Under the pieces are notes generated by a model, which searched no databases, was not told the origin of the DNA, and saw only the letters and a program-made list of their open reading frames with translations. Positions 44,605 through 56,449 of a stretch of 64,000 bases of DNA are shown here, piece by piece. The position numbers and the translations under genes are program-made. Each line of letters begins with the position of its first letter. The stretch's first letter is position 1. Source of the DNA: Adiantum capillus-veneris (taxonomy: Eukaryota > Streptophyta > Polypodiopsida > Polypodiales > Pteridaceae); contig CM043947.1 in assembly GCA_014529385.2 (NCBI GenBank), forward strand, positions 103,499,811-103,563,810, written 5' to 3'.

Positions 44605-44690
44605 CATTTAGGGGCGTTGCATTCGACCCTAGTCCTGTATGTGTAAGGCGATGAGTCTACCAACTATGCTATGCATGTATGTTGCTAAAG
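44605..44690 (-). mobile_element. tRNA-derived SINE head or tRNA relic
   Basis: The minus strand carries an A box TAGCATAGTTGGTAGACTC (44653-44671) and a B box GGGTCGAATGC (44619-44629) at normal distance. It resembles the 5' two-thirds of a tRNA with CGCCTTACA around the anticodon. The acceptor and T stems do not pair well, so not a functional tRNA. The SINE body cannot be bounded. Confidence 0.55.
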
Positions 44691-44959
44691 TTGGAAAGTA
44701 TATTAATGCTATGGTAAACTTAAGACCCCTCTCCTCTCGTTTACTTTTCCAATTTTGACGATGATCTGTGTCAAAATTTCAGCCTTATAAATCCCACTGC
44801 TCTCACTTCCAGTTCCATTAATACTCCCTAGGAATTAATCCTAAGGTTGTGTGGTTCCAATCAATAGCTTAGGTCATAAAATACACTTAAAGGGTTTTCA
44901 ATTGTTTATAGCTAGAAAACAAGTGATAATTTGATCAGGCTTGTAAGGCTGTCAGATTG

Positions 44960-47900
44960 ATCTTTAATGCTTGCACCAGGGCTAGAAAAGCACATTTTCC
45001 CTTACTGGTGAAAATAAGGGCAAACTTGAAACTCTCTTGGTTGTTAGGTCACAATGATTACACTAAAAATTGTGTAAATTTCCCAGTTCTCTTAAAGACA
45101 ACAAGCTCAAAATCTACTCAGGATTTTACAATTTTAGCCGGTTAAAATACATTGGACCTCGGTTTTTTCTAACACTGACTTGCACATATCTAGACGCCTT
45201 GTCATTGCCAGTTGTTTGAAAGTATTTCCCGTGGACTCTCTCTCTCTCTCTCATTACATGTTATGAGAGCTGCTTTTGTTGTTGAGATGTGTTGGGATAT
45301 TTCATTTCCTTGAATAGAGAAAAGAGCTTCTTTTGAAACTTTTATGTGGGTTTCCCATAGAAGTATTATTTTTTCTTTTGTACAATTTCTTCAACGTGGT
45401 TAAGCTCATTCTCTTTGTGAAGAAATTCTTCATAGGAAAAAGTAGAAGGTTTTGTTGATGTAGAGGGAAGGTCTTGATGATATTCCAAGGTTTCAAAATC
45501 AAAACTCGAAGAGGGGAAGGGTATCTTCTTGATGGTAGTTCATATATCGATCTGGCATTGATTTTCCAACTAACAAAGTTATTGATGAAACTGATATCAA
45601 AGAGAGGTTCACTATAGACTTCGAGCTGCTTCATTTTTTATTTATCACCCAAATCAAGTATCAGTATTCTTTCTAAAGCATGCATCTTATATTTGTTGGC
45701 TTCGTTTTTGGCATCTTTAAGCTACTTTTGATAAGTTGATACCTCATTCTTGTGATTTGTTTTTTTTAATCCTTAAATAGAGTACGAATCATTTGAATTA
45801 GATACATCAATTTGGGTGTTTCTCATGATGACTTTGCTTGCTCTAGGGATTTTTCCCTTTTTGTCGATTAAAGGGAGTTGGCATGAAGTCTTCAAGGCTC
45901 ATGACATTAAGAGATATGGGCAATCTGCAAAATTTTACTCAAAGGTGTTGATTTTTTAGGAAGATGCTTCTTGGGCCAAATTGAGGAATATTGAACTAGA
46001 AATCAGAGACATCAAAGAACACTAGCCGTGAGTATCTATATCTTTTTTCTAAAATGATATTTTTAAATGCCATTGATGTTTTATTTTCTTTGGAGGTTTG
46101 CAGGAGCATTTCTATTTCGATTCTACAAGGCTAAAATCTTTCCTATAGTAGTTTTTCTTGTAGAATTTTATTGAAGGTTTCAAAAATTTTAGCTGCTTTT
46201 GTGCCTATTTTTGAAAGTAGGGTTCTTGTATTACAACCTGCAAATCTTGTCCAAGTGTTGCCAATTAGAGATCCAAATTTTGGTTGTCCAAAATTTTCTA
46301 TGAGCAGCTTGGTTATAGTTCTTGTTATCTTGTGGACAAAATCTACTTTTATTTCCCTAGAGAATGATGATTACTTGCCGTGTCAATTAGATTTTTTCAC
46401 TATATGCAAAAATCCCTGTTATAGAGGACAAATTACACATATGTGCTTCACAAAAAGTTTGGAGAGCTAAATTTTCTTGATCTTCTTGGTGACCAGTGAA
46501 CTCTTTGCAAATACTTTCAATCGGGAAAAGGAGTGGATATTTATCATCAGGAGACCTTAGAATAGAAATTTTTAACTTGGATAGGAAGTATTTGCCACCA
46601 AACTTTTAGAAATCCTGTGAGTGTATTTATTACAGCTTTTATTGTAGTTTTCTAACTCATTCTTCCAGATAGAATTTTCTAATATAAGTCCAATTGTGCA
46701 TGTATTCTAGCAGTAAATAATTTCATCTTGGTTCATATTATCTATATTGTAGAAGGTAATATCTCCAATTTTTCTTATACCTTGCATGAACTAGGGAACA
46801 TGTGGTGCTTTGGCAAAGCTAGTTGTTCTTTCTTTCATTGAAACTTATTTCTCTATAAGCAATGGAACTTAGAGGCATTGATTCTACAAATCATCAATTT
46901 CTAATTTTGGGTCATAGTCAATTTCATATTCATAAAAGGAGGGGAAGGTAGATCATAGGAATGTGTTCTTTTTACGGACCAATGGAACAATGGAACTTAA
47001 AGACATTCATTCTATGAATCATCAATTTCTATTTTTGGGTCATAGTCAACTTCATAATTATAAAGAAGGGAAGGTAGATCATAGAGAATGTGTTCTCTTT
47101 GGGGACAATAGTAGAGTACTTCTTCATAAAAGTAATCAAATTGGTTCCTGTCTCTTTGAAAAGTTGTAAATAATTGTTTCATTATTGACCTGGTGTGTGC
47201 ATTGGTTGCATCCTAGATAGGCTCTGTCAATTTTTTTGTCCAATCATAGTCAATTGATTCTATGCCTACTCCTTTTGGCATATATTGTTGATTAGTTGAT
47301 TGAGGTCCTTAGGAACATGCCATGTTGTATATATCTCGTGCTCCTTCACGAGGGAGAAATCTACATGCTTGTTCATATTATGTAGTGAGAGATTCAAACT
47401 TCATGACATTTAAAAGTACTTACTTATCATAGTGACTTGGATTCTAATGTATAGGGGGTTTGATGAATGAGAAGTAAGGAAGATTTGCAGATGATAAGGA
47501 AGGAACGATCAAGCAAGTATGCAATGAACAAGGGAGAGATTTTATATTATCAACCATGACTTGAATGTAGCTGCACACTAGTTACTAGTTTAAGTAACTC
47601 AACAATTTGTTCTTCAAGCTTGTTGTGTTTCATGGCTTGATAATTACATTGAAGGGATTCATGTTTAGCCTTTAACTTGAGGAGCAATGTGTATTTTTTC
47701 CTTATCTGAGATGATACAAAACTGAATAGAGTAGGTAGAAGATGATACAATATTTTTTCCCATGAGCCTTGTGCAATGTGTCTACCAAAAAAAAAAAAAT
47801 CATCAGATTCAAAACTTTTTAGAAGCTAGCAATTACGGATGCATAGGGCTCTAGGCTTAGCAAGATTTTTGTGCACAAAAGAGGATTCTACTAGCATTTT

Positions 47901-48180
47901 GGAATAAATCTATGTATATGGCTCTATTTACAAGTTCAAAATTGAGAGTAGGCTATATATCTACAATCCAATTCTCTGGTAAATCAACTTCATACCAAGC
48001 AATTTGATCGCATCCAAATATCTGAGAATGATCCTTTGAGCACATATTTATAATTTTCCCCTTATAATCTTTCTCTAGGTTGCATTTATACGCCCTTATA
48101 TGAAAAAATATACATATAATACGCTTTTATGAATTTTATAACTGTATTATACCCATATATCCGTATAAAATAGAGTTCAA
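44960..48180 (-). pseudogene. Probable endogenous pararetrovirus (Caulimoviridae-like) relic
   Basis: Protein-like sequence runs along the minus strand for about 3.2 kb, broken by many stops and frame changes. Near 47955-48008 it reads AWYEVDLPENWIVD, which resembles the segment just after the movement-protein domain of plant pararetroviruses. Preceding hydrophobic sequence (about 48080-48170) fits the end of that domain. A coiled-coil-like stretch lies at 47550-47750 (LKAKHESLQCNYQAMKHNKL). Then come TKKLTEPI near 47235, YEVDYDPKIEIDD near 47045, WKNELENYNKSCNKYTHRIS near 46660, and Ile/Lys-rich segments to about 45300. The order would suit movement protein, linker and coat region. No reverse transcriptase was found. 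An unrelated retroelement gag is the main alternative. It cannot be functional. Confidence 0.4.
46860..47105. repeat. Tandem duplication of about 120 bp
   Basis: AATGGAACTTAGAGGCATTG...GGTAGATCATAGGAATGTG (46860-46979) is repeated with changes at about 46988-47105. It duplicates a piece of the presumed pararetroviral frame, including YDPK. Confidence 0.85.
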
Positions 48181-48424
48181 TTGAACTATATATATCAAAA
48201 AATCAATCGACCAAAAAAGTTATCTTTTGTAACTACTATAAAATAAGGGACCATATGGCTTGAAGTTTCATTGTTTCTAATTTGAGAGAGGTTGTAAAGA
48301 GAAATACTAACTAGGAAAAAACTTAAGTATTGGTTCAATATTTGAGAATCTTTAGAGATAGACTCTTGTAAGAGAAATCTTGAAGCAAAATACCAGTTAA
48401 CACTAGTTTGGTATCAAAATAAGA

Positions 48425-49130
48425 AATATAAGTGTCCAATTGAAAAAAAATATGCTATGCACACTCTAGATACATATTCAAAAATCCTCTTATAAGAAGA
48501 GAGTTGGGAAAAGAGTGTTAAGGACATTTGGGAGACTAAAGGTCCAAAATACATGAAGATATTCATCTGGACGGTGCTCTGGGGAGTCTTGTGAACTAGG
48601 ATCAAGGTGAATGCTATAGGGCTCGGCTCTTACACCTGCTTTGGTTGTAGGTTAGCCTTTTGAAGACCCCCTTCATCTATTCTTCAAGTGCCCTACCTCA
48701 GGGGGGCTAGCCGCCAAGGTCTGCAAATGGGTACGGAGGACATGGAAGATCATCTTCTTTACTGATGACTCAATCTTGGGATGGTGTGGATTCCAAAGCC
48801 AAGCCATTTTGGTGTGCACGCAAATTACTAGATTTTGCTACCTGAACCAGGTCTGGAAGTCTAGGAACCTTCTGTTATTTGAGGCCAAACTGCCTTTAGC
48901 CCATTTTGATGATATTGTGTGCATGAGCACTAAGATCATCCATGACGTTGGAGCAAGAAGAGCATCTTTGGACAACGACGTAGAATGGATTTATGCATTG
49001 AGTTGCTTAGATAACTCAAGAGGGTTGGTTTTTCACCATTGGTTTTGTATCCTCTGTGTTTGTATACAAGCCTCTGTTGGAACCCTAGCCCCCCCAAGGC
49101 ACCTGTAGTGCTGAAGGGCAATTGTATTCT
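48425..49130 (+). pseudogene. LINE ORF2 3' end (zf-RVT type)
   Basis: The plus strand reads, with frame changes, KGPKYMKIFIWTVLWGVL, a stop, TRIKVNAIGLGSYTCFGCRL, then EDPLHLFFKCPTSGG. This is the zinc-binding zf-RVT domain (CxxC...HxFxxC) that ends plant LINE proteins. WKSRNLLLFEAKLPLAHFDD near 48860 matches the conserved IWKSRN segment that follows. An open frame of 110 codons ends at 49108. This LINE differs in type from the one at 41 kb. Confidence 0.72.
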
Positions 49131-49139
49131 TTTCAAGTT

Positions 49140-49519
49140 AATAGAATTTCTCTCAACTCACAATTGTTAGTGGGTTGCCCACGAGACGGACTTCTATAGC
49201 ATAGCTTTCTAGCACTAACTTAATGTCCATACTCATGGAAGCGACTCGGATGGGGCACGAAGACTCATTGAGGACGTAAACCTCAAGAAGTGAACCTATG
49301 GAACAAGAATATCTCCAACACATGCAAATCTATCACTCCCAAATCTGGCAACTTACCTTTTTCGTATGTCACGGCACTCACTTATCAACCCATTTTGACA
49401 CTCGAACAAAGTCCACATGCTACAAAACTTTAGAAGGAGGTCTAAGACACTTAGGGGCAGTAACCTACCAAATTTGGTTGCAATCCAAGGAGGCACCAAA
49501 ATCACAATCCATCATGATC
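49140..49519. other. Non-coding stretch before the copia LTR
   Basis: Contains the probable LINE 3' untranslated region and unassigned sequence. No gene seen. Confidence 0.6.
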
Positions 49520-49960
49520 TGTTAAGTATGGAGCTTGATTTACCCCTTGTAATTTTTTGTATTAAAAATGCACATTTGTAAGGCCCCCATTATGAGGAGA
49601 CGCCATTGTGCATGAAGAAAAATCACTCATTGGAAACCAAAATTTTTCACGGACAGTCTTAAGCTTTGACGAAATATTCCTTTTCACCGGAATATTATGG
49701 TCGGATAGTGGCCAAAAAGTGGTCGAAAAACGGGCGATCGGTTGGCCAATGGTTGATAGTCAATGGCCGATGGCTGGTGGTCCGAAGTCAATGGCTGGTG
49801 GGCAGTGGCTGAATTTAACGGCCAGTGGCCGATTTCAAGATGGACTTGTCTTCTCAATGGCGGCCACACATGGGCGCATTGGAGAGTCCAAGTTGGACTT
49901 GTCAACACAAAGGGCGGCTACACACGGTTACCTCTCATGAGAGAGGGTAGCCCTTTTGGC

Positions 49961-49970
49961 CTATAAAAGG
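49961..49970 (+). promoter_or_regulatory. TATA box of the copia LTR
   Basis: GGCCTATAAAAGGAGGCCTC: a strong plant TATA box about 165 bp before the conserved GTGGACGTAG block, so transcription would start near 49995 and run into the element. Confidence 0.8.
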
Positions 49971-50176
49971 AGGCCTCTTCTAAATACAAAAACGGATTTG
50001 TGAAGCATTGTGGTGCATTGCGAAGTTGATGTGAGGTGGTGAGAGTAAAGCAAAGCGGGAGATCCAAAAGGGTATAATCCCTTTGTAATCTACTTCTTGT
50101 TTTGAAGTACTAAAGCCATTGAGTGGTTGCTTTCCCGTGGACGTAGCCCACATTGGGTGAACCACGTATATCGTGT

Positions 50177-50278
<102 letters not shown>

Positions 50279-50364
50279 CTATAATCTCTCATGTGTGAAA
50301 ATTATCTTTCTCTATTAATAAACTACTCAATTATCTACTTAGCTACATCATATTTCCTAACAAC

Positions 50365-50376
50365 TGGTATCAGAGC
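50365..50376 (+). promoter_or_regulatory. Copia primer-binding site
   Basis: TGGTATCAGAGC, perfect complement to the 3' end of plant initiator tRNA-Met, two bases after the LTR. Confidence 0.93.
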
Positions 50377-50435
50377 AAGGTTTTGTCGTAGCTAAAGTAT
50401 CTCAAGGAAAGGACTCCTTGAATTGAGTGGGAGAA

Positions 50436-51815
50436 ATGGCGAAGGAAGGGAATCTCAAGATCAAGAAGGTCAACGGCAAGAACTACCAACACTGGAAGAT
50501 GCAGATTGAAGACTTTCTCTACCAGAAGGATCTTTATTTGCCACTAGGTGATCTTGCAAAGAAGCCCGCAACAATGGCAGATGAAGTGGATTATCCTTGA
50601 CCAAAAGGCATTAGGAACAATCTGGCTAAGCTTGGCGTCAATGGTGGCCTTCAACATTTTGGAGATGAAGACCACGGAGGACTTAATGGCCTCTACAAGA
50701 AACCATCGGCATCCATTAAGGTATTTCTCATGAAGTGCTTGTTCAATCTAAAAATGGTAGAGAATGGTTCAGTTGTAGAACACCTAAATGACTTTAACAC
50801 CAACATAAGTCAACTTTGATTGGTGAAAATCAATTTCGATGACAAAGTACGAGCTCTCCTTATACTATTGTCTCTACTAGATAGTCGGGACAGCCTTGTG
50901 ATGGCTGTAAATAATTCTATCTCTGGCACAAATACTCTTAAGTTTGATGATGTTGTGGGTGTACTCCTAAGCGAGAAAATGCAAAGGAGAAGCACAAGAG
51001 AATACATCAAGTGTTGCATTGTCCAGTGCAAACAAGAGGAAGGCCTAAGGAGAGGTTCAAAAACCAAAAGGGTCCTGATCACTCAAGGCGGAGCAAGTCA
51101 CGCACAAAGTTAGTTCTTGAATGTTGGAACTGCGGCAAGAAGGGCCATGTCAAGAAGGATTACTGGTCCAAGAAGAACAAGGAGTCTAAGTTCTTGTCTA
51201 ATTCCTGGATAGTAGATTTTGGGGTTTCATTCCATGCGACACCACACAAGCAACATTTCCAAGATTACACCAAAGGTAATTTTGGGTATGTATACTTGGG
51301 AGATGATGAAGCTTGTGAAATTGTCGGCAAAGGTACAGTTTGTGTCAACATTGCGAACGGAAATGAATGGAAGCTTAAAGATGTTAGGAATGTTCCTTCT
51401 CTTTGCAAAAATTTGATCTCTACAGGACAATTGGACGATGAAGGTCACAACATTGCATTTGAAAACAAATGGTGGAAGATTTCAAAGGGATCTTTGGTGG
51501 TTGCCAAGGGATAAAAGGTCGGTACACTTTACTTGTGTACTATAGGCATGCAATCTTCAACTTATACAGCAATAGCTACAGAAGTCGACAGTGTGGTGTG
51601 GCACTCTCGGCTTGGGCATATGAGTGCCGAAGGAATGCAAATCCTTCAATCAGAGAAGCTTCTGCCAGGTTTGAAAGAAGTGGACTTAAAGTTATGGGAA
51701 CATTGTGTCTATGGTAAACAAAAGAGGGTAAAATTCCTAAAAGCAGGAAATGAAAGAAAAAATAAAAAACTTGAATTGGTTCATTCTGATGTTTGGAGTC
51801 TTGCAAGTACACCAC
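50436..51815 (+). pseudogene. Ty1/copia gag, protease and start of integrase, truncated
   Basis: ATG at 50436 opens MAKEGNLKIKKVNGKNYQHW, a copia gag (UBN2-type) start, after the primer site and a 60-base leader. A frame change near 50590 and a stop at 50817 follow. The zinc knuckle reads CWNCGKKGHVKKDYW near 51124, with Tyr in place of the last Cys. The protease has SWIVDFGVSFHATPH where DSGAS is expected, so its active site is altered. VWHSRLGHMSAEGMQILQ near 51595 is the pre-integrase zinc domain, and LELVHSDVWSLAS near 51770 carries the first catalytic Asp of integrase. Similarity ends near 51815. Reverse transcriptase, RNase H and 3' LTR are absent. Confidence 0.88.
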
Positions 51816-52039
51816 GAGTGTGTTCTTTCAGCAAGCTTATGATTTCGAGCTTTTGCAATCAAAACAATTTTTTCGATCTTTTTGACATTTGATCTAGAGC
51901 CTTTATTAATGGCACAAAATAGTAAACCAAAAAGCACACATTTTACATATGTAGACACAACAAAAAACGTACATAAGTTTCACTAAGTCTCAACTTTAAG
52001 CTTGAACATTTGGCAATGTATGAACCTCAAAGCATACAT

Positions 52040-52431
<392 letters not shown>

Positions 52432-52439
52432 AAGACTAA

Positions 52440-53700
52440 GAAAAAAAACTCAACTTAATCCTACACTCATAATATTAACTGTCCTACAAAGGTAACAAAA
52501 ATCTAGATAGAGATATGTATTGATCTACCCTTAATGTTGCTTAATAATTTTGCTTGCACCTACTTGCTCCTCCTATGCTATCCTTACAACTTCAGTTCTA
52601 TAGAACCAAGTTCAATCCCCACTATGTACACCCCAAATTTTATATTGTGGTGGCATTCACCAACAAAGAGAAGCAGTAATTTGAGAGCTTGGATTCATTA
52701 AGAATGCATGTCCCAATGGAGTTTTCTTTCTCTAGCAGTCTTTGTTTAGGCAGACTTCATGAGTAGGAGAGGGCCTTGAGGTCGACCAATTTCTTAGCCC
52801 GCCCAACCCACCAATGCAAGGTGGAGCTTAGTACCTTTGAGGAACACTTTCCATGGGTGTTCAGCCACTTCAGTGTATTCAAATGCTTGATACATGTGAT
52901 GATCATCTTGGCAATGTTTGTGGCGGCATGTAAGATCTTTGACATCTCTCATCCCACTAATGTCTGCCTTCATGGTCTGGACCATGTCTGCCTCCATTGG
53001 TCTATAGTTGTTGGAAGGCTTGGAGAGTATAAGGTAATTCAAAAATGAGGGCATCTTGCTCCTCCACCCAGGGGATTCACCATGGAAAACTTACCGCACC
53101 ACGTAAGTGCAAGGGAGGGGGTTTTTTTTACAAGCTACATAAGCGTATAAGTTAGGGGCAGGCCCCCAATAATTTATCTCCCAAGATTAAAAATATGGGA
53201 GGGGGGTATCATATTTATAAAGGGGGGAGGGGGGGAGGGGGACCTAACCCGGTTTGATTACTTGTAAACGACTGGTCACCGATGTGCACTAGAACTCAAT
53301 AGATAAATTTAGGGGAAGTTTTTTTATCATGTCACACATCAAATTTTGCATCAAGCCAGTCATAGATGAGGGTTGATTTGGAGCAGGTCAAGGGTTGATT
53401 TACACCAGATTTAGATGGGTCAGAATTGGACGAGTAGCCAGAGTGCAAGTTGATCGGGCACATAGTTTGAAAGTTAAACTAAAACACATTGAGGGTACAT
53501 CTAGCTATCAATATAAGTGGTTCCTTAGTACATTGCCAATCACTTTGCTACACACTCTTTGACTAGTTTTATTTAGTTAAATCATGTGAGACCTAAATTA
53601 TATATGTAAGATAGGGGTACGATAGTTTTCTTCATTGATTGTCATATAAGCGTAGAAAGGGGGGGTGATATTTCCTAGTATGAGTCATATATAGGGGTTT
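52440..53700. other. Non-coding or unrecognised stretch
   Basis: Open frames at 52776-53048 (plus) and 52794-53054 (minus) overlap and show no known motif. A G-rich block with poly-G and AGGGGG units lies near 53200-53245. Confidence 0.5.
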
Positions 53701-53702
53701 TA

Positions 53703-54169
53703 TCAAATTTGTCCGCTCGCAGGTGGCGTCCCATTTTGTATATAGAGTGAATCCCCCGGGCTCCTCCATGTGTAGCAAGTTTCCCAGGACCATCGTTCAA
53801 GGATTGGAAAGTAGGTTGGGTCGATCTTGAGGTGTTGCAAAGCATTTATGTAAGTGGTTTCATCCTGGGACTGATTTTCAAAACAATTTTTCTCCATAAT
53901 TGCTAGCTCTCCAGAATGAGAAGCACTTGATCTATTGTCACTTGTACATCCTCATAGTCGCCCTTTGCATTAGGTTCTAGTGCTGGTAAGAGCTTCTTCT
54001 CCGGATGGTGTTTGTAGTCCAACATGATTGTCAAATTTATGCCTATGAAAGAAATATGGCTATGGCACAAACAAGACCATTGTGTTGGAGTCAATGATGT
54101 TATGATAACAAAACATATATGCATTACAATGTAAAGGTTTTTAAAAAAAACTGCTAATTTAAGAGACAA
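53703..54169 (-). pseudogene. Unrecognised minus-strand coding-like stretch
   Basis: The minus strand has LDYKHHPEKKLLPALEPNAK and DYEDVQVTIDQVLLILES (53903-54060), a stop, then an adjoining frame with INALQHLKIDPTYFPILERW. Composition is protein-like, but I recognise no family. It could be part of a host gene or of a retroelement. Confidence 0.3.
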
Positions 54170-54690
54170 GGGGGATCATTCATGTGGAATGGAAGACATG
54201 AAAGTATACTTGGTATCTACTGGGTTGCAGCATTCACAACTATGAGTGCAAGACTAGCATTGTTGTCATCAGCTACATCTACAGTTCCTACTCTCTCATG
54301 CATAACCTCCATGATGTTCCCAAGATCATCCATATGCTAGTATTAACAAGTTGCACCCCCTCTCTATGGCATAGCTTCACATCAAGGACTAAGTGGGAGT
54401 AGTTTATGCCCACTCTTTGCCACTCATATTGCATAAAAATGAGAATATAGCAACCAAGACCATGCACCTACTAAGAGCATCATCAAAAAATTAAGTGGGA
54501 GTTTGGTTCTTGTGAGTAGTATTCATGGGGGAGTTTATGTCTTGTGAGTGCATCTCTAATCATGTGTTTTGCTTCGTTATGAGTCAATCATAAATGTTCC
54601 AAATTGGGTGAGATTGCTTGGGTATGTGATCTTAGTGCATCAAGACACCCATTTAAAGATTAGCGTGATCTAGGTGTGATGGCTAACTTT
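54170..54690. other. Non-coding left flank of element 4
   Basis: No gene or repeat is recognisable. It ends with GCTAC, the left target-site copy. Confidence 0.6.
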
Positions 54691-54695
54691 GCTAC

Positions 54696-54859
54696 TATAA
54701 AGACTAGGAGACTGTGATGTTGGATCCATCGCTCTACCACCCTATGTATAGACCGGCTCCTAGCCCTAGCCATCATATGGATCCCCAGTCCACACTGGTC
54801 CAGCCCGAGCCCCTGGCTCAGGTCCCTGACCCCCCTAGGCTTAGGATCTTGTCCTGACA
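54696..54859 (-). repeat. Element 4 left (3') LTR
   Basis: 164 bp sharing GACTGTGATGTTGGATCC, ATGTATAGACCGGCTCCTAG and CATATGGATCCCCAGTCCAC with the right copy. Confidence 0.85.
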
Positions 54860-55080
54860 TTACTCCTGACTTGGAGAAGCATTTTCGTCCTCGAAAACAC
54901 AAGTGGTAGTATTTTCGTAAGAACACTGATGTTTTCCGTGTTGGCATCCCATAAGCGAGCCAACTGATACTTGATGCAGTGAGGAGGTTCAATGAAACCA
55001 AGAGCAACATTTTGATTTTCAACAATGTTGTCCTTTTGCAAGCACTTTGGTCTAAATGGTAACTCCATGTATAACTCACT
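54860..55080 (-). pseudogene. End of an element 4 polyprotein (gypsy-like)
   Basis: Minus-strand frames read MELPFRPKCLQKDNI and EPPHCIKYQLARLWDANTEN in one frame, and FEDENASPSQE in another just before the LTR. The latter resembles the short acidic ending with FQEGEDD found at the end of many plant Ty3 pol proteins. No catalytic domain remains. Confidence 0.4.
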
Positions 55081-55089
55081 TGAGTACTG

Positions 55090-56040
55090 TAAAGGAGTAA
55101 CTACAACTAAGAGTTGTCCAAAGGCATAACCAGTTTTTAGTTTAACACAAATTTATTTGGAGCGGCATGCGAATTCATGGACTTTATTCTTTTGCACCTT
55201 TGCAGATTTAGTATGCGTTTACACCCTGCCATACAAGGCAATGGCTCAGTATGGGTGCATGGGGTTGGAAAATCTCCCGGGGTGATCACTTTTTAGAATG
55301 TGTATGCTATCACGTGAGTTAACTGGAGAGGATTATTAAAAGATCAAAATGTATACATACAGAGGGGGTGGGGGTTTCTTAAATAGGCACGCAGTGTAAA
55401 TATAGTATGTATATTGAGGTATTATTAATAACCTCTTGAACGCACGTGATATAGGAAGCTTTTGATAAGTGACCGCCCCGGTATCGTGCAGCTCCGCTCC
55501 CATGCTAAGAAAGATGCTAGAAAAATGCACATCAAGTTGTTTGAAGCTTACATGATTAATGAACAGTAGTTAAGGCCTGGTAACAGGACAAGTTCAATGT
55601 TGAATGTATGTCAAATGCGGTTAAAAAGGCCTATAGATGCCTTAATAATGCTAAAAAGTGTTATGCTTGAAGTGGGCACGGATGGGATATTGTGACCTAG
55701 AACTGCAGTGCTTGATGTGTTCTACCAGCCTGTCTTTATGACTCGTCAATCAGAGCTACGGATAAGAAGTTATGGCAATTTAAAGTTTAAGTCGATTGCA
55801 GATCCGTACTGGATTGGGCAATCACAGCTGAGGTGACAGAATTGAAATGAATGCACAGGCCTGAAGAGCTCACTTTGTGGAGCGCGCCGGTCTTTTCAGA
55901 TCAGCGATCAGAGTTCCGGTTGCCAAGTTATTGGCCGTTAAATATTCACCGGGGGCCGGTTCTGTACCAATCTGGTCGGGCTTGGTCAGAGTGCTAACTG
56001 GGAATTTTTGAGCTTTATCCAGGTTTTGGAATGCAATGAT
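55090..56040. other. Non-coding interior of element 4
   Basis: AT-rich with no recognisable gene. A minus frame at 55870-56112 is antisense to the start of the PPR relic and is probably spurious. Confidence 0.5.
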
Positions 56041-56049
56041 TGCGGGGGA

Positions 56050-56440
56050 AAATAAACGTGGCTGCGGCATGCTAGAGAAAAATGAGGTGCCAGGCATTGC
56101 CTTGGCCGACATTTATGCCAATTGTGGTGCCCTTACAATGGCTATGGCCGCCCAATAGAGAAAAATAATCTGCTTGGCATTGCTTTAGTCAGTATGTACG
56201 CCAATCTTAGAAACCTAGATTGTGCATGCATGGTCTTCAAGAAACTTATGCACCGACGAGATGTTGTCAGTTGGAGCACATTAATACAAGCTTACATGGA
56301 GCATGGATATTCCTTTGAGGCAGTCGATATGTATGCAAAAAGGGGTGTACCGAAGATGTTATGCTTGGCAATACCTTGGCCGAGATGTATGCCATGCGTG
56401 GTGCCCGAGGGTGGTGCCCAAAGCCCATAACCTTATGGCT
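56050..56440 (+). pseudogene. PPR (pentatricopeptide repeat) fragment
   Basis: The plus strand encodes three PPR-like units in shifting frames: EVPGIALADIYANCGALTMA near 56085, LLGIALVSMYANLRNLDCAC with VFKKLMHRRDVVSWSTLIQA near 56170-56290, and MLGNTLAEMYAMRGARG near 56360. The middle unit, with VSMYA and RDVVSWSTLIQAYMEHGYSF, is typical of the plant PLS subfamily. Such proteins bind organellar RNA and direct editing or processing. Three repeats only, no start, no E/DYW end: a captured or decayed piece of a host gene. Units one and three resemble each other at DNA level around TGGCATTGC or TGGCAATACCTTGGCCGA. Confidence 0.78.
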
Positions 56441-56449
56441 AGGCCGCCC

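Larger units (their letters stand above)
43792..44958. other. Non-coding stretch with a long G homopolymer and a SINE
   Basis: No convincing gene. It holds a poly-A-like run near 43830, the G tract and the tRNA-like SINE listed separately. Confidence 0.6.

Noticed and set aside
48220-48420. TTTGGTATCAAAAT near 48412 as a tRNA-Met primer site with an upstream promoter
   Set aside because: Only the first eight bases match the primer consensus, and no LTR end or gag follows; a LINE fragment begins here instead.
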